Below are positions 26,710 to 40,000 of a stretch of DNA of 52,994 nt, in pieces; position 1 is the first letter of the stretch; every line of letters begins with the position of its first letter. A program made the translations under genes and the position numbers. A model generated the notes under the pieces. It worked only from the letters and a program-made list of their open reading frames with translations, searched no databases and was not told where the DNA came from. The DNA is from Prosthecobacter sp. SYSU 5D2 (lineage in GTDB: Bacteria; Verrucomicrobiota; Verrucomicrobiia; Verrucomicrobiales; Verrucomicrobiaceae), in NCBI RefSeq assembly GCF_039655865.1, contig NZ_JBBYXL010000018.1:1-52994 (forward strand). Direction: 5' to 3'.

Positions 26710-28689
26710 TTAGAGCCCGTTCAGCCTCATCAGCGCTTCCACATCCCCATATTTGACTGCACCAGGCACGAAGTGAGGGTGCCAGGGGGACTGCAATTTG
26801 GAGAAGCGGAACGATTCGAGGTCAAGGCTTGGGGAAAAGGTGCCTGGTGGGAGGTCGAGCACGGTGGCTGTGACTAGGGCGATGGGCGCGGCGGAGTCCT
26901 GCGCGTGGATGCGGAGGGATTTGAGCGGGTACTTTTCCTGACTCTGCATGAGGGTGACCAAGCTCATGGCATCATGCACACGACGGGCGAGGAGTGTGGG
27001 GTTATAACCAAAAGTGTAACCGCTGAATTCTCGAAAATCGCCGGGTTTGGCTTTGACGTTGCCGCCGGCTTTGGGCTGTTCTGTGGCATCCTGAAGGTAG
27101 AGGGTTGGGCAGGCGATGGCGATGCCTTGATCCAGCAGGTTCTGGGCAGCGGGGGTGGGACCGCTTTCACCGAGAACAGAGGCGGCGCCTTTGAGGCTGA
27201 GCCAGAGGGTGGCGGTGCCATTCCAGGATTTGGGGTAAAGGAAAAGGGCCTCGGTCTGCTCGGAGTCGCGGGTGTTCTGGATGCGCCCCAGGATGATGAG
27301 GTAATCGGTTTTGTCGGTCTTTTCGAGAACCTCATAGCTGATGTCCTCCGGGGCGGGCTGGGTGCGGCCGACGATGGTCTTCCAGGCTGTGCCGACGATC
27401 TCCCGCAGCGGCGCTGTATCCGCCTGGGAGATAAGGGAGCCGATGTTTTTTTCATCCTGAGAAGTCATCCAGGCGCACACGGCTTTTTCATGAGCCTCTC
27501 CCACATCATCACCGGATGGGGCAGGGTGGTCATTGGTCCAGACGGTGAGGTCGGCAGAGGTGGAGAAGGTGAAGTCGCGTTCTTTGACCGGGGCGGTCAG
27601 GCCTAACTGGAAGTGGGTGTTAAAAAACTCATACATGGCCAGCCGCGAGGGCAGGTTGTAATTGTGCGGAAATTGAGTGGCGATGTGGGCGGTGATTTTG
27701 TCGGGGACTCCGAGGTTGGTGTAGAGGGCTTTGAGGTCTGGCAGGCCTTTGGTTTCCAGTTCTTTGGTCCAGTCATCCGCAGCGGTGAGGCCCAGGGGGC
27801 GCGGTGCGGTGAGGGCGGCAATGTCCACATTCCCCTGGCCGATGCGGAGGTAATGCCCGTTTTCACAGGTGCAGCCGCCCTGCATGGCGGTGGAGACCAT
27901 CACACAGGGAAAGGCGGCCGTGATGCGCGGATCAATGCCGGTGAGCATCATGGTCTGGGTGGCGCCACCGCTGGCTCCGGTGCAGCCTATGCGGGCGGGG
28001 TCAATGCCTTCCAGGGAAAGAAGGAAATCCAGAGCACGGACGCTGTTCCAGGTGTGAAGGCCGAAGTAAGTCTGCAGGCGGAGGTCGGCGGAGGGGCTGA
28101 GGAAACCTTCCGCCCCCGCACCGTGGCGGTGGAGGGGAAACTGGATGGAATCGGCATTGCCGAGCGTGTCATAATGAAAGGCCGCACAGCCCATGCGGGC
28201 AAGCTGAACACAACGGGCCTGGAGCGGTGAGCGGGCGGCGGATTCGAGTTCCTCCGCACCCGTTTCGATCTGTTTTTTGAGGGCGGCAGTTCCTGGGATG
28301 ACGTCCATGAACCGGCCTGCGGGCCAGTGACCATGAGGGCAAAGGATGCCGGGGATTTTGCCGCTGCGGTTCTTCGGCAGGTAGAGGCTGCCGGTGACGT
28401 AATGGCCAGGCAGGCTCTGGAAATAAACGCGGTCAATGGTGTAATCTTCCCGCTCCACCCGCCCATGGATGACCGCCTGGAGAGGCGTTTTTTCCGGCAT
28501 GGGCCACAGACCGGAGGCCAGGAGAACCCGCTTTTCAATGTCGGCCCGGCGGGCTTTCCAGGCGGCGGCATCTGTAACGGGTGTGAAGGGGAAGTAGCCG
28601 TCGAGATCGCGGGCAGGACGGGGAGCACCCTGGCCACAAGCATTGAGGGCAATGAGAAGGAGGGCGGGAAAAAGGAGCCGGGAGTACAT
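26710..28689 (-). CDS. Secreted/lipoprotein acetylxylan-esterase-like alpha/beta hydrolase
   Basis: A 659-residue protein. The start at 28689 is chosen because it gives a signal sequence ending in the lipobox-like LNAC, so it may be a lipoprotein. The catalytic domain carries CPHGHWPAGRF (oxyanion region) and GCTGASGGATQT with the nucleophile Ser of GASGG. This is the layout of large acetyl-xylan-esterase-like hydrolases of Planctomycetes and Verrucomicrobia. The second half (from about residue 430) is a further alpha/beta-like region without a clear nucleophile. It is 67 bp upstream of the CAPAR sulfatase, same strand. Deacetylation of polysaccharide is the likely role; the substrate is unknown. 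Confidence 0.75.
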   Translation of the reverse strand: MYSRLLFPALLLIALNACGQGAPRPARDLDGYFPFTPVTDAAAWKARRADIEKRVLLASGLWPMPEKTPLQAVIHGRVEREDYTIDRVYFQSLPGHYVTGSLYLPKNRSGKIPGILCPHGHWPAGRFMDVIPGTAALKKQIETGAEELESAARSPLQARCVQLARMGCAAFHYDTLGNADSIQFPLHRHGAGAEGFLSPSADLRLQTYFGLHTWNSVRALDFLLSLEGIDPARIGCTGASGGATQTMMLTGIDPRITAAFPCVMVSTAMQGGCTCENGHYLRIGQGNVDIAALTAPRPLGLTAADDWTKELETKGLPDLKALYTNLGVPDKITAHIATQFPHNYNLPSRLAMYEFFNTHFQLGLTAPVKERDFTFSTSADLTVWTNDHPAPSGDDVGEAHEKAVCAWMTSQDEKNIGSLISQADTAPLREIVGTAWKTIVGRTQPAPEDISYEVLEKTDKTDYLIILGRIQNTRDSEQTEALFLYPKSWNGTATLWLSLKGAASVLGESGPTPAAQNLLDQGIAIACPTLYLQDATEQPKAGGNVKAKPGDFREFSGYTFGYNPTLLARRVHDAMSLVTLMQSQEKYPLKSLRIHAQDSAAPIALVTATVLDLPPGTFSPSLDLESFRFSKLQSPWHPHFVPGAVKYGDVEALMRLNGL

Positions 28690-28732
28690 AGTTATAGATT
28701 GAGAGGAAGTACGACCGTTGGGAAGCATTCTT

Positions 28733-28746
28733 GAATGACGAATGAC
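28733..28746. repeat. Tandem heptamer GAATGAC x2
   Basis: Two exact adjacent copies of gaatgac lie upstream of the esterase start (28689) in the gap to glgB. The same unit is repeated four times at 19544 and recurs at 32892 and, inverted, at 52031. Confidence 0.7.
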
Positions 28747-28853
28747 GAAAGTGTTGGCAGCAGGAAACTCCTTTCTTCCTTCCAGGCTGGCAGGCACAGA
28801 AAGGCGATACCCACCGGAGGACAGGTATCGCCAGAATGTGTTTGCGGTTAAGT

Positions 28854-31046
28854 TTACCGGCCCAAAAGGACCACGCCGAGAGGCGGCAGGTCAATGAGGA
28901 TGCTCCAGGGCTGGCTCTGCCATTCGGTATCGCTTGCTGGCATGGGGAGGGGATTGATCATGCCGCTGCCTGCGTAGCCGGGAGCATCAGTATTCAGAAG
29001 TTCACGGTAGCTGCCGGCTTCGGCGACGCCGACGCGGTAGCCTTTGCGGGGAACCGGGGTGGCATTGATGACGCAATAGACTTTTTCGCCGTCCGGGGCG
29101 ATGCGCATGAAGGCGAAGATACTGTTGTCCGCATCCCCTGCATCCAGCCAGGAGAAGCCGGTGCCTTCGTGGTCCAGGGCGTGGAGGGCAGGGGTGTTCG
29201 TATAGAGCCAGTTCAGGTCGCGGACGAGCTTTTGCAGGCTGGCGTGCTCTTCACCGAGGAAGAGATGCCAGTCCAGGCTGCGCTCGTGGCCCCACTCCTG
29301 CCACTGGCCAAATTCGCTGCCCATGAACAGGAGTTTTTTGCCGGGGTGCGCCCACATCCAGGCATAGAACATGCGCAGGTTGGCGAACTTCTGCCAGCGG
29401 TCGCCAGGCATCTTGTTGATCATGCTGCCTTTGCCATGGACGACTTCGTCGTGGCTGATGACGAGGATGAAATTCTCATCATAGGCATACAGCATCGAGA
29501 ACGTGGCCTCCCCGTGATGATATTTCCGGTGGATGGGATCCTCCTGCATGTACGTGAGGCTGTCATTCATCCAGCCCATGTTCCATTTGAAGCCGAAGCC
29601 GAGACCGCCTGCATCCGTGGGGCGGGAGACGCCGGGCCAGGCGGTGCTTTCCTCCGCAATGATGGTGCTGCCGGGGTGGCGCTCGTAACAGATGCGGTTC
29701 AGATCCCGCATGAAGTCAATGGCCTCCAGGTTTTCCCTGCCACCATATTTGTTAGGCACCCAGGCCCAGGGCTGGCGGGAGTAGTCCAAATAAAGCATGG
29801 AGGCGACGGCATCCACACGGAGGCCGTCAATGTGATAATGCTCCAGCCAGAAGAGCGCATTGGCGATGAGGAAGTTTTTCACCTCGGACCGGCCGTAATT
29901 AAAGATCAGGGTGCCCCAGTCCTGGTGCTCCCCCTGGCGTGGATCCGCATGTTCATAAAGGGCCGTGCCGTCAAATTTGGCCAGGCCGTGGGCATCTTTG
30001 GGGAAGTGGCCGGGCACCCAGTCTAGAATGACGCCGATGCCGGCCTGATGGCAGCGGTCCACGAACTCGCGGAATTCATCCGGATTTCCAAAACGGCTGG
30101 TGGGGGCGAAATAACCGGTGATCTGGTATCCCCATGAGCCGTCAAAGGGATGCTCCGCCACGGGCATCAGCTCGATGTGGGTGAAGTTCATCGCCTTCAC
30201 ATAAGGAATGAGGTCATCGGCCAGCTCTCGATAGGATTTGGAGCGGTTGCCATCCTCTGGCACACGTTTCCAGGAGCCGAGGTGGACCTCATAAACGCTC
30301 ATGGGCGTGTTGTAGAGGTTCGTTTTTGCGCGTTTTTGCATCCATTCCTGGTCATTCCAGGCATAGCGGTTCAGGTCGAAAACGAGGCTGGCCGTCTGGA
30401 TGCCGTGCTGGCCGTAGAAGGCAAAGGGATCGCTTTTGATCTGGAGGTGGCCTTCGGCAGAAAGCACCTCAAATTTATAATGGGTCAGTTCCTGGATGCC
30501 CGGAAGGAAGATCTCCCAGACACCGCCTTCAATGCGCAGGCGCATGGGATTGATGCGGCCATCCCAATCATTGAAGTCACCGATGATGGAAACGCGTTTT
30601 GCATTGGGTGCCCATACGGCAAATTGCACGCCTGCAACGCCGTCCACCGTGCGCATGCGTGCGCCCAGGCAGTCCCAAAGGCGCTGATGGGTGCCTTCGC
30701 AAAAGAAATAAAGGTCCTGTTCGCCAAGGAGCGGGCCGAAGGAATAGGGGTCGGCACTGCGCAGGGCCTGGCCGTCAAAGGTGGCCAGTTCCAGATCGTA
30801 AGGGATGCTGGCGGCCTCAGGCGGAAGGTCCACCGTATAAAAACCATGGTGATGAATACGCTGCATGGGCCAGGAGCCGGAGCCATCGCGGGCGACGACC
30901 GTCACCGCGTGTGCCTTGGGCTGGAGCGTGCGCACTACCGCACCGCCGCCTTCCTTTGGCTGCCGTCCCAGAAAGCCGAATGGGTCTCCGTGTCGGGCTT
31001 CCAGAATAGCGAGGATTTCGGCTGAAGGACTGGTTGGGTCGGTCAT
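28854..31046 (-). CDS. glgB: 1,4-alpha-glucan branching enzyme
   Basis: A 730-residue GH13 branching enzyme that forms alpha-1,6 branches in glycogen in the cytoplasm. N-terminal CBM48-type modules occupy about residues 1-220 (HGDPFGFLG, WAPNAKRVSIIGDFNDW). The catalytic barrel shows DWVPGHF, GLRVDAVASMLYLDYSR (Asp nucleophile in RVDAV), IIAEESTAWPGVS (Glu acid/base) and ISHDEVVHGKGS. The length and architecture match canonical GlgB. The ATG at 31046 overlaps the stop of the glycosyltransferase gene (ATGA), so the two are likely co-translated. No other glycogen gene is in the window. Confidence 0.97.
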   Translation of the reverse strand: MTDPTSPSAEILAILEARHGDPFGFLGRQPKEGGGAVVRTLQPKAHAVTVVARDGSGSWPMQRIHHHGFYTVDLPPEAASIPYDLELATFDGQALRSADPYSFGPLLGEQDLYFFCEGTHQRLWDCLGARMRTVDGVAGVQFAVWAPNAKRVSIIGDFNDWDGRINPMRLRIEGGVWEIFLPGIQELTHYKFEVLSAEGHLQIKSDPFAFYGQHGIQTASLVFDLNRYAWNDQEWMQKRAKTNLYNTPMSVYEVHLGSWKRVPEDGNRSKSYRELADDLIPYVKAMNFTHIELMPVAEHPFDGSWGYQITGYFAPTSRFGNPDEFREFVDRCHQAGIGVILDWVPGHFPKDAHGLAKFDGTALYEHADPRQGEHQDWGTLIFNYGRSEVKNFLIANALFWLEHYHIDGLRVDAVASMLYLDYSRQPWAWVPNKYGGRENLEAIDFMRDLNRICYERHPGSTIIAEESTAWPGVSRPTDAGGLGFGFKWNMGWMNDSLTYMQEDPIHRKYHHGEATFSMLYAYDENFILVISHDEVVHGKGSMINKMPGDRWQKFANLRMFYAWMWAHPGKKLLFMGSEFGQWQEWGHERSLDWHLFLGEEHASLQKLVRDLNWLYTNTPALHALDHEGTGFSWLDAGDADNSIFAFMRIAPDGEKVYCVINATPVPRKGYRVGVAEAGSYRELLNTDAPGYAGSGMINPLPMPASDTEWQSQPWSILIDLPPLGVVLLGR

Positions 31047-34000
31047 GTGCACTGGTTAGCGGTTGCGAGCAAAGGCTCAAGATGTTCCTGACAGATTTTG
31101 ACCATTTCGTGCCGCCGCCATAGGTGGCGTCGTTGGTGATTCACAATGGCTGATGGATGCCATTGCATGATCCGTGCCGAGATTTGGTCAGGTTTTGACT
31201 GAATGGAGAAATACTGTCCGGCCTCCCCCAGAACTTCCTGATGCACAGGGAGATCCGAGCAAAAAACGGTCAGGCGGTGGGCGACGGCCTCCAGCAAAGG
31301 CAGGCCAAAACCTTCGCCCGTGCTGGGAAAGAAGAGGGCATCGGAAACGGTGTAAAGGCTGCGCACGTCATCATCCGACAGGGGGGAATCTTCGCCCAGG
31401 AACAGGACTTGATCAGCGATGCCCAGCTCAGCGGCGAGCGCTTTGAGCTCCAGGTGATAAGCGATGCCATCGGCCTGATGCGGATCCGGCGCACCCGTGA
31501 CGGCATAAATCACATCGCATCCGGCATCCCGGAGGGCGGAGGTGACGCGGAGGCCAAGCTCAATGTTTTTCCGCCGGATGAGCCGGGTGGGGTGAATGAG
31601 GATCAGTTCATGATCCCAAAGCCGCAGGTCGGCAATGCGCGGCGTCAGCCCCAGGAGCGAGGCCAGATGCAGACCATTCGGAATAACATGCACCTGATCT
31701 TCCGTCAGTCCGGTTGCACGGAGGTAGTCTTGTTTGCGGGCCTCGGAAACGGTGATGTTGAGGGCATTCGGCACCGGTTCCGAAAGCTGCGCATACTCCG
31801 GCTGCGACCAGGGCAGGTGGGCATAATGCGGATTGATGGCGGCGACATCGTGCACCCAGTTGATCCAGTGGATGTGCGGTGTGGCGGCGGCCATGTCGCG
31901 GAGTTCCCGGGTCCATGCGTGGTCGAAGGGCATGGTGAAAACGTTGTGGACGAGGATGGCGTCGAGACCGGTCAAGTCCATGGAGCGCCGACGATCCGTC
32001 GGCATCCCCTCTGAATTCCCCGAGGAAACGACATCATCCAAAGAAGTACTCCATAAGCTGAATCCACCCTGCAGCTTGGCCTTCAACGGATTCTGCCGAA
32101 TATACTGCTGAACATAGTCGAGATGTTCTACTCCGCGTATAAGCCGGTCAAAATAGCCTTTTTGCCAGACGCTTCCTTGGGTTTTTAAAAGCGTATTGAT
32201 GCTCTTAGCGGACCGTTCCTTCCAGTTCTGCACCACTTTTTCCATCGGCCAATCGGGATGCAATCTGACCAGCAGGTGCACGTGATTGGGCATGATGACG
32301 TAGCTAAGAAGCTGGTAACGGAGACCATCGAAGAGATGAAGGGCCTGTTCGACCGCTTCGGAACAATCTTTGCGTTGGAGCACACATGCTCCGTGTCCTT
32401 CATCCAGGTGATCCAGGAAAGGCCGGTCAAACCGTTGATGATAGGCGAGTTCCGTTTTCTCGTCCCAAGGACGCGGATGCTCTTCCACCCAGGCTTTTCG
32501 TTGGGCCATCCATTTCTCAATGAATTCCTGGGGCAGGGAATCCGCCAGCCTCCAGGTGATAAAGCAGATCACGTGATCCTGCTGCCAGTGGGGGAGATCG
32601 TGACGATGCCGGGCGATGAAGCGCTGGGGATCGAGGAAGGGGCCTTGGGTGGGGGGAGGGAAGGTTTCGGGTTCAGTTTTTTTTGCTATGCCGACGGATC
32701 GTCGGCGCTCCATGGTGTGCGTCATGAGCTCCACCTCATGCCCCAGCGCTTCTAGTGCCGCAGCTTGGTCGCGGATGACACGCTCAACGCCGCCGATGAC
32801 GGGGGGGAGGGTGTAATGGAAGATGGCGATGCGCATGGCGGCGTTTAAAAACGCATCATGAAACGCGGGAAGGGGACTGGCAAGGAATCCCGAATGACTG
32901 AATGACAAACGCTCCAACCGATCCGACCATGAGGCCCTGACCTCCATGGCCGAGCCTGACCCGAAGACGCGCACCTTCCACAATGAACTGTGGAGATCCT
33001 TGCCTGCGGGGGTGCTGGACACGCTTTCGACCACCTTCGGCATGCTGATCGCCGTGCGGGTGTTCGACCTCGGCGATACGGCGAAATCCATCTTCCTGAG
33101 CGCGACGAGCAGCGGGCTAATGGTGAGCCTGTTTGTGGTGCCGCTGCTTCTGCGGGCAAAGAGCACCATCGCCCGCACGGCGGCCAAGGTGCAGATCTTG
33201 GGCGGCGGTTTCATGGGCCTGTCGGCAGCGTTTCCGCATGAACCGTGGGTGTTCATCGGCGGGCTGAGCGTGGGGCTGTTTTGTTTTTCGATGCAAATCC
33301 CGCTGCTGACGCAGATTTACCGTTTGAACTATCCGGCGACAGATCGCGGACGGCTCTTCGCCATCACGGGGGTGACTCGCGCCGCGATGGCAGTGGCCTT
33401 TGGGGCCTTTGGCGGATGGTTGATCGGCCTGGATCTGGCCAACTACCGCTGGCTGCTGTGGTTCTTTGCGGCCGCTGGGGTGGCCTCCGGCCTCTGGACC
33501 TATGGGCTGCCGGCGACGAAGTGGGATGTGGATGAAAATGCGCCCACCGGGCTGTGGTCGGCCCTGCGCTGGATCAAAGTGGACCGGGATTTCCGCACGC
33601 TGCTCATCTCCTGGATGATGATGGGCCTGGGCAATCTGGTGGCTGTTTGCCTTTTCGTGGAATACCTCGCGAACCCCAAGCACGGCATCAATCTCCCTGG
33701 GCGCGAGGTGGCCTGGATCACCGGCGTCGTGCCAGTGACTTTGCGCATGATCTGCAGCTATCCCTGGGGGCTGATTTATGACCGCATGGGCCTGTTCAAG
33801 GTTCGGTCCATTTTAAACCTGATCTTTGCCGCAGGCATCCTCACCTTTTACCTTGGCCAGGGGTATGCCGCCTGGATCACCGGTATGGCCTTTTGGGGAA
33901 TCGCCAATGCCGGTGGAAATGTCACCTGGGGCCTGTGGGTGACCAAGCTGGCCCCGAAACACGCCGTGGCGGAATACATGAGCGTGCACACCTTCCTCAC

Positions 34001-37000
34001 CGGCCTGCGTGGTCTCGTGGCACCCTACATCGCCTTCGCAGCCATCGGCGTTATGTCGTTCCAGACGCTCAGCCTGCTGTGCAGCGTGGGCATCATTGCC
34101 GCCAGTGCCTTCATCACGGTGCGCGCACGCGGCAGCGATGATGAAACACGGCGCCGCCTCGGCCCGGGGGAGAGACTGTAGAAAACAACCGTTTTCAGTA
34201 TATGGTTTTCAGTGTTCAGTGTTCAGGCCGATACCCGAATCGAATACCGAATACAGCATACTGAATACTGCCCCTCCCCCCCATGCCCCGCACTGCTATC
34301 CTGAACGTTGTTGGTCTGACGCGCCGCCTGATTGGCGAGCACACCCCCAATATTCGTGCTTTTGTGGAGCGGAACCGCCTGGCTCTCATCGAGCCCGTAT
34401 TGCCCGCAGTCACCTGCACCGCCCAGGCGACCTATGTCACCGGCAATGCCGCGTGTGATCACGGCGTGGTGGCCAATGGCTGGTATGACCGCGACTACGC
34501 CGAGCACCGTTTCTGGAAGCAACCGGAGCAACTCGTGCAGGGCAAAAAGCTATGGGATCTGCTGCGCCAACAGGATCCCGAATTCACCTGCGCGAAGGTG
34601 TTCTGGTGGTTCAACATGCACTCCACGGCGGACTTTGCGATCACGCCCCGGCCGCTCTATCTCTCAGATGGAGGCAAGGTCTTTGACGTCCACACCCAGC
34701 CCATGGGCATGCGCGACCGGATCAAAAAGGACCTGGGAGCGTTTCCCTTCATGAATTTCTGGGGACCCGCCTCCGGGATCGAATCTTCCAAATGGATCGC
34801 CGCCAGCGCCAGGTGGATCGAGGAAAAACACTGGCCCTCCCTCAGCCTCGTCTATCTCCCGCACCTCGACTATAACCTCCAGCGCGTCGGCCTCAACATG
34901 CCCCTCATCGAGGAGGATCTCCGCCAGATTGACGAAGTCGTCGGCGACCTCATCAAGTTCTACGAGCGCCGCCAGATCCAGGTCATCCTGCTGTCCGAAT
35001 ACGGCATCACCGATGTGGACCAGCCCGTGCATCTAAACCGCATCTTCAGGGAGAAAAACTGGCTCTCCATCAAGGACGAACTCGGCACCGAAACCCTCGA
35101 CCTTGGCGGCTCCAAAGCCTTCGCGATTGCGGATCACCAGCTGGCCCATGTCTATGTAAACGACCCCGCCCTCCTCAGCGAAGTCCGCGATGTGCTGGAA
35201 AAAACACCCGGAGTGCAGCAGGTGCTAGGCAAGGTGGAAAAGCACTACGCAGGCCTGAACCACGAACGCAGCGGCGACCTGATAGCCGTGGCCGATGCCA
35301 AAAGCTGGTTCACCTACTACTATTGGCAGGACGATGCCAAAGCTCCTGAATTTGCCCGTTGCGTGGACATTCACCGCAAGTGCGGCTACGACCCCGTCGA
35401 GCTGTTTGTAGATCCCAAAATCGCCTTCCCCAAACTCAAAGTAGGCTACAAACTCGCGCGAAAGCTGATGGGCTTCCGCATGAAAATGGACCTCATCCCC
35501 CTGGATGCGACCCTGGTCAAAGGCAGCCACGGCCGCATCCCGGAGGATGTCGAAGACTGGCCCGTCCTCATCGGCGATCTGCCGCAGCTACCGCGCGCGG
35601 CGTCCCTCCAGGCCACGCAAGTTTTCGGGCAGCTGTATGAGGCCTGCACGAGAAAGGGGTGAACCCTCTCACCTCACCACCGTCACTGGTGTCCCCATGG
35701 GGCAGGCGTGATAAAACTTCTCCGCCATATGCCCCGGCAGGCGGATGCAACCGTGGGAGGCAGCGTAGCCGGGCAGGTAACCTTGGTGCATGCCGACGGC
35801 TCCGTAGATGCGCATGAAGTAATACATTTTGGCCCCTTCGAAGCGGGTGCCGGGCGGGCGGCGGTCTTTGCGGTTGTCAATATTGGTCATGATCACGTTG
35901 CCGTGCATGTCCTCATAGTCGCCATAGAGGGAGGATTTGTGGTCAATGTCCTTTTCGATGACCTTGTAACGTCCCGGGCGGGTGTCATAACCCTCGCGTC
36001 CAGATGAAATGGGCGAGCCTCCGGCGAGGTGCCCGTCTTTATAAAGATACACCATTTGCTCGCTCAGGACGATGCGAATGGAGGGACGTCCCCGCATCTC
36101 ATCGGCATACCAGAAGGAGCCGTCACCCCGGAAAAGACTCATCACCCGGTTGGGCAGCTTGCGGGCCGCCTGCATTCCCTGCTGCCCATAGCGGAAAAGA
36201 TTCTCCCCATATCTGGGAGCGGGCTGGTAATACTCCGGCGAGGAGCAACTGGTGGCCAGCACCGTGAGGGCAAGCAGGAAAGCGGAAAGCAGGCGGGAAG
36301 TAATCATCAGACAGGGGGAATACGATCCAAGCATAAAGATAGCCTCCTTGCGCGCATAAGTTTCCGTTCCTGATGTTCTTGCATCCTGCATCTCCCCATG
36401 CCTTCATAGGCCTGCATGAAACCTCTGCTTCTCCTTTTCGCTTTTCTTACCACGGCGGCTCTCGCCAAAGAACCCGTGCCTGTATCCATTGGCGAATCCA
36501 CCGATCTGCTGCCCTGGCAGAAAAATAGCGTTGATATCGAGGCCGGTTACCTCTGGAAGGTCGGCGGAGACACACCGCTGGATTATGAAATCGCCCCGGT
36601 CATGCTCTCCTGGCGACCCGCTTATCAATTGCACCATGTGTTTGAAGACGGCTCCGCCCTCGTGGTGCGCAGCCGCTTTGCCGCCCTTGGGCAGGCCATC
36701 ATCCAGGGTCCGGAGAACCATTACTTCGGTCTCATGGCCGCCCCGTCACTGGAGTTTTGGGATGCCACTGGCACCTGGTCCGTCTATGGCCAGCTCGGCG
36801 GCGGCCTCGGCTGGATTGACTCCCAGGGCGTCGCCGGCGGGCAGGGGCAGGATTTGACATACAATTGGTTCGGCGCAGTCGGCGTCTCCTATGCCATCAA
36901 GCCCAACATGGCCCTCCGCGCCGGGGCCATGTTTCAGCACCTGTCCAATCTGGGTGCCACTGACCCCAATCCGGGGCTGAACTCGCTGGGTTTCACACTG

Positions 37001-40000
37001 GGTCTCTCCTGGGGCTTCTAAGATCCCGATTAATTTTACATGCTCAGCATCGTCGAAGCCATCCGTCAGCGTGTGACGCCCGAAGCGGTCGCGTTGGTCC
37101 AGAAGGACCGCACGCTCAGTTTTAATGACCTTTTCCAGCAGTGCGATTCCATCGCCGCAGTGATCCGCCAGCAGGTGCAGCCGCAGGCTGGCCGGGCGGA
37201 CCGTCTGCGCATCGGCGTACACTTCCCAAGCAGCCTGGATTACGTGCCGCTGGCCCTCGCCACCCTGGCCGCTGGTGGTTGCTTCGTCCCCATCCCGGAT
37301 GAACTGGCCGAGGAGGAAAAACGCGACCTCGCCGCCCGCACCGCGCTGGATGTCGTCCTGGTGCTGGAAAGCCTCGCTGGCTGGCTGCCTGAAGGCACAC
37401 AAAACGCAGGCGAATTCTCCCTGGCTGGCCAAAAGGTGCTGATCCAGCGTCTGCCTGCCACGACGCCAAACTTCCCTGTGGCCGAGTTTGAGGCCATCAA
37501 TCCCGCCTTCATCCGCTTTAGCTCCGGAACCACCGGTAAATCCAAAGGCGTCCTCCTCTCCCACGAATCCCTTTTGGAGCGCATCACCGCCGCCAATGAA
37601 GGCCTGCAAATCGGCCCTGGCGACCGCATCCTCTGGGTGCTGCCCATGGCGCATCACTTCGCCGTTTCCATCGTCCTCTACCTTTATCACGGTGCCACCA
37701 CCATCATCGAGGAAACCCACATGGGCGAGGACCTCCTACGTGCCGGGGCAGAGCAAAAAGCCACCGTCATGTACGGCAGCCCCGTGCATTACCGCCAGCT
37801 TGTCGAAGCCCCCGATGTCGCCCAATGGACCGGCCTGCGCCTGGCCGTCGCCACCGCTTCCGCGCTGGATGCCGCCACCGCCGAAAAATTCCGCACCCGC
37901 TTTGGCCGCGACCTCGTCCAGGGGCTCGGCATCATCGAACTAGGGCTTCCTGTGATGAACCTCACCGGGGCGCAAGAAGCCCCGGAGGCCATCGGCCTGC
38001 CGCTCAGTGCGTATGAGTGTGCCTTAAAAGATGATGCCGGCAATGAACCTCCTGCAGGTGACCCAGGCGAAATCTGCCTGCGGGGGAAGGGGATGTTTGA
38101 TGCCTACTTGGACCCCTGGCTGCCCCGCGCCGCCGCCTTGGATGCCCAGGGCTGGTTCACCACGGGCGACCTCGGCCGCCGCGATGCCGCAGGCCGCGTC
38201 ACCATCTGCGGACGCAAAAAGACCCTCATCAATGTTGGCGGCATGAAGGTCTTCCCTGAGGAAGTGGAAAAGGTCCTGGACTCCCACCCCAAAGTCCAGC
38301 GCTCCCTCGTCGAAGCCCGCCTCCACGCCCTGTATGGGGAGGTGCCCGTCGTCCGCTACATCGCCAGCCCCGAAGGTGCGCCCACCACGATGGAATTGCG
38401 CAACCACTGCCGCGCCCATCTGGCCGGGTATAAGATCCCGCTCATGTTCAGTGCTGTGGCTGAGCTGCCATTGACGGCCAGTGGCAAGCTGAAGCGGGCC
38501 TAGGCCTCTTGAGAGCAAAGTGGGTTAGTAACGCGATTTTCAATAGTTTCAGGCCCCGGCATGGTTTCTTGAAGATCCCATGGCGCGGGCCTTGAAGCGA
38601 GGTTATTCCGTCGTCTCATGCGATACTTTCTTCCTCTGTGGATCATTTTGAGCCCGCTGCTGTTATGCATCCCCTCTGCATCAGGACAAGCTCAGGCTGT
38701 CACGGCAAATGAGCACCCGCTGCGGCTTTGGGCTCAGCGGCTAGACATCCAATTAGGCACTGCGGTTGATCTTCAGCCTCTGCGTCAGGAGGCGGGTTAT
38801 CGGGAGAGACTGGGAAGAGAGTTTTCCATGATCACGCCAGCCAACGCAATGAAAATGGATTCTTTGCAGCCATCACGTGGGCAGTTCTCCTGGAGCGATG
38901 CGGACGAAATCATCAACTTTGCTGAAAGGCATGCGCAGCGTGTTCACGGCCACACGCTGGTCTGGCACCGTCAGATCCCAAAGTGGTTGGAATCGGGCAA
39001 TTGGAGCCGTGAGGAACTGAAGCAGATGTTGCGCGAACATATTCTTACTGTCGTCGGCCGTTACAAAGGCCGGGTGCAGATTTGGGATGCGGTCAATGAA
39101 GCGCTGGAGGAGGACGGCAGCCCCAGGGCCAGCCTCTGGCAGAGGATCATTGGCCCAGACTACATTGAACTGGCCTTTCGTTGGGCGCATGAGGCGGACC
39201 CGGACGCCATCTTGATTTACAATGATTACAATGCCGAGGATATGGGGAAGAAGTCCAACGCCGTTTACAGCATGCTGCGTGATCTGAAGCAGAAAGGTGT
39301 GCCCGTCCACGGTGTTGGTTTGCAGATGCATGTAACAGTGGGAATGCTTCCCGCTGAAAAGGACTTCCGGAACAATTTGCAAAGGCTGGCCGATCTGGAT
39401 CTGCAACTGCATGTGACCGAGCTGGATGTCCGGATGGCCCTGCCAGCTACCGCAGAGACTCTCGCTCAGCAGGCCAAAGATTACAGCCGGATATTCAAGG
39501 GGGCGGCAGCATTCCGACAGCTTAAATCTTTCTCGCTATGGGGATTCACAGACCGCCACTCCTGGATACCGCAGGAGTTTGTGGGGTATGGGGCGGCCTT
39601 GCTCTGGGACGAAAAAGACCAGGCCAAGCCTGCCCACGATGCTTTTCTGCGAGCGATGCAGGGGAAGTAGCGACCCGCTTCGCATGTTAAGCGGGAGGTG
39701 TCTGTCATGGCGTCATTCTGTCTGACAATAAAAACCCGGGTTCCGCGATGGATGTTCAATGCCATGCCGGAGCCGCCGTTGACCTCCAGCGGCAAACTGA
39801 ACCGGACATATAAACAGGCGGAAGCATAACCTTTGATTTTGCCTGCGGGCCGTGCTTTATCTGCACCCGCTATGAATATGCCTTTGCTGCGGACCTTCCT
39901 GTTAGGCATGGCCTGTATGGGCGGGATGATTCATCCGGCCTTCGCCAATGAGCCGAAAAAGTCCAGGCTGATCATCATTGAAGGACCACGCCCAGAGGTG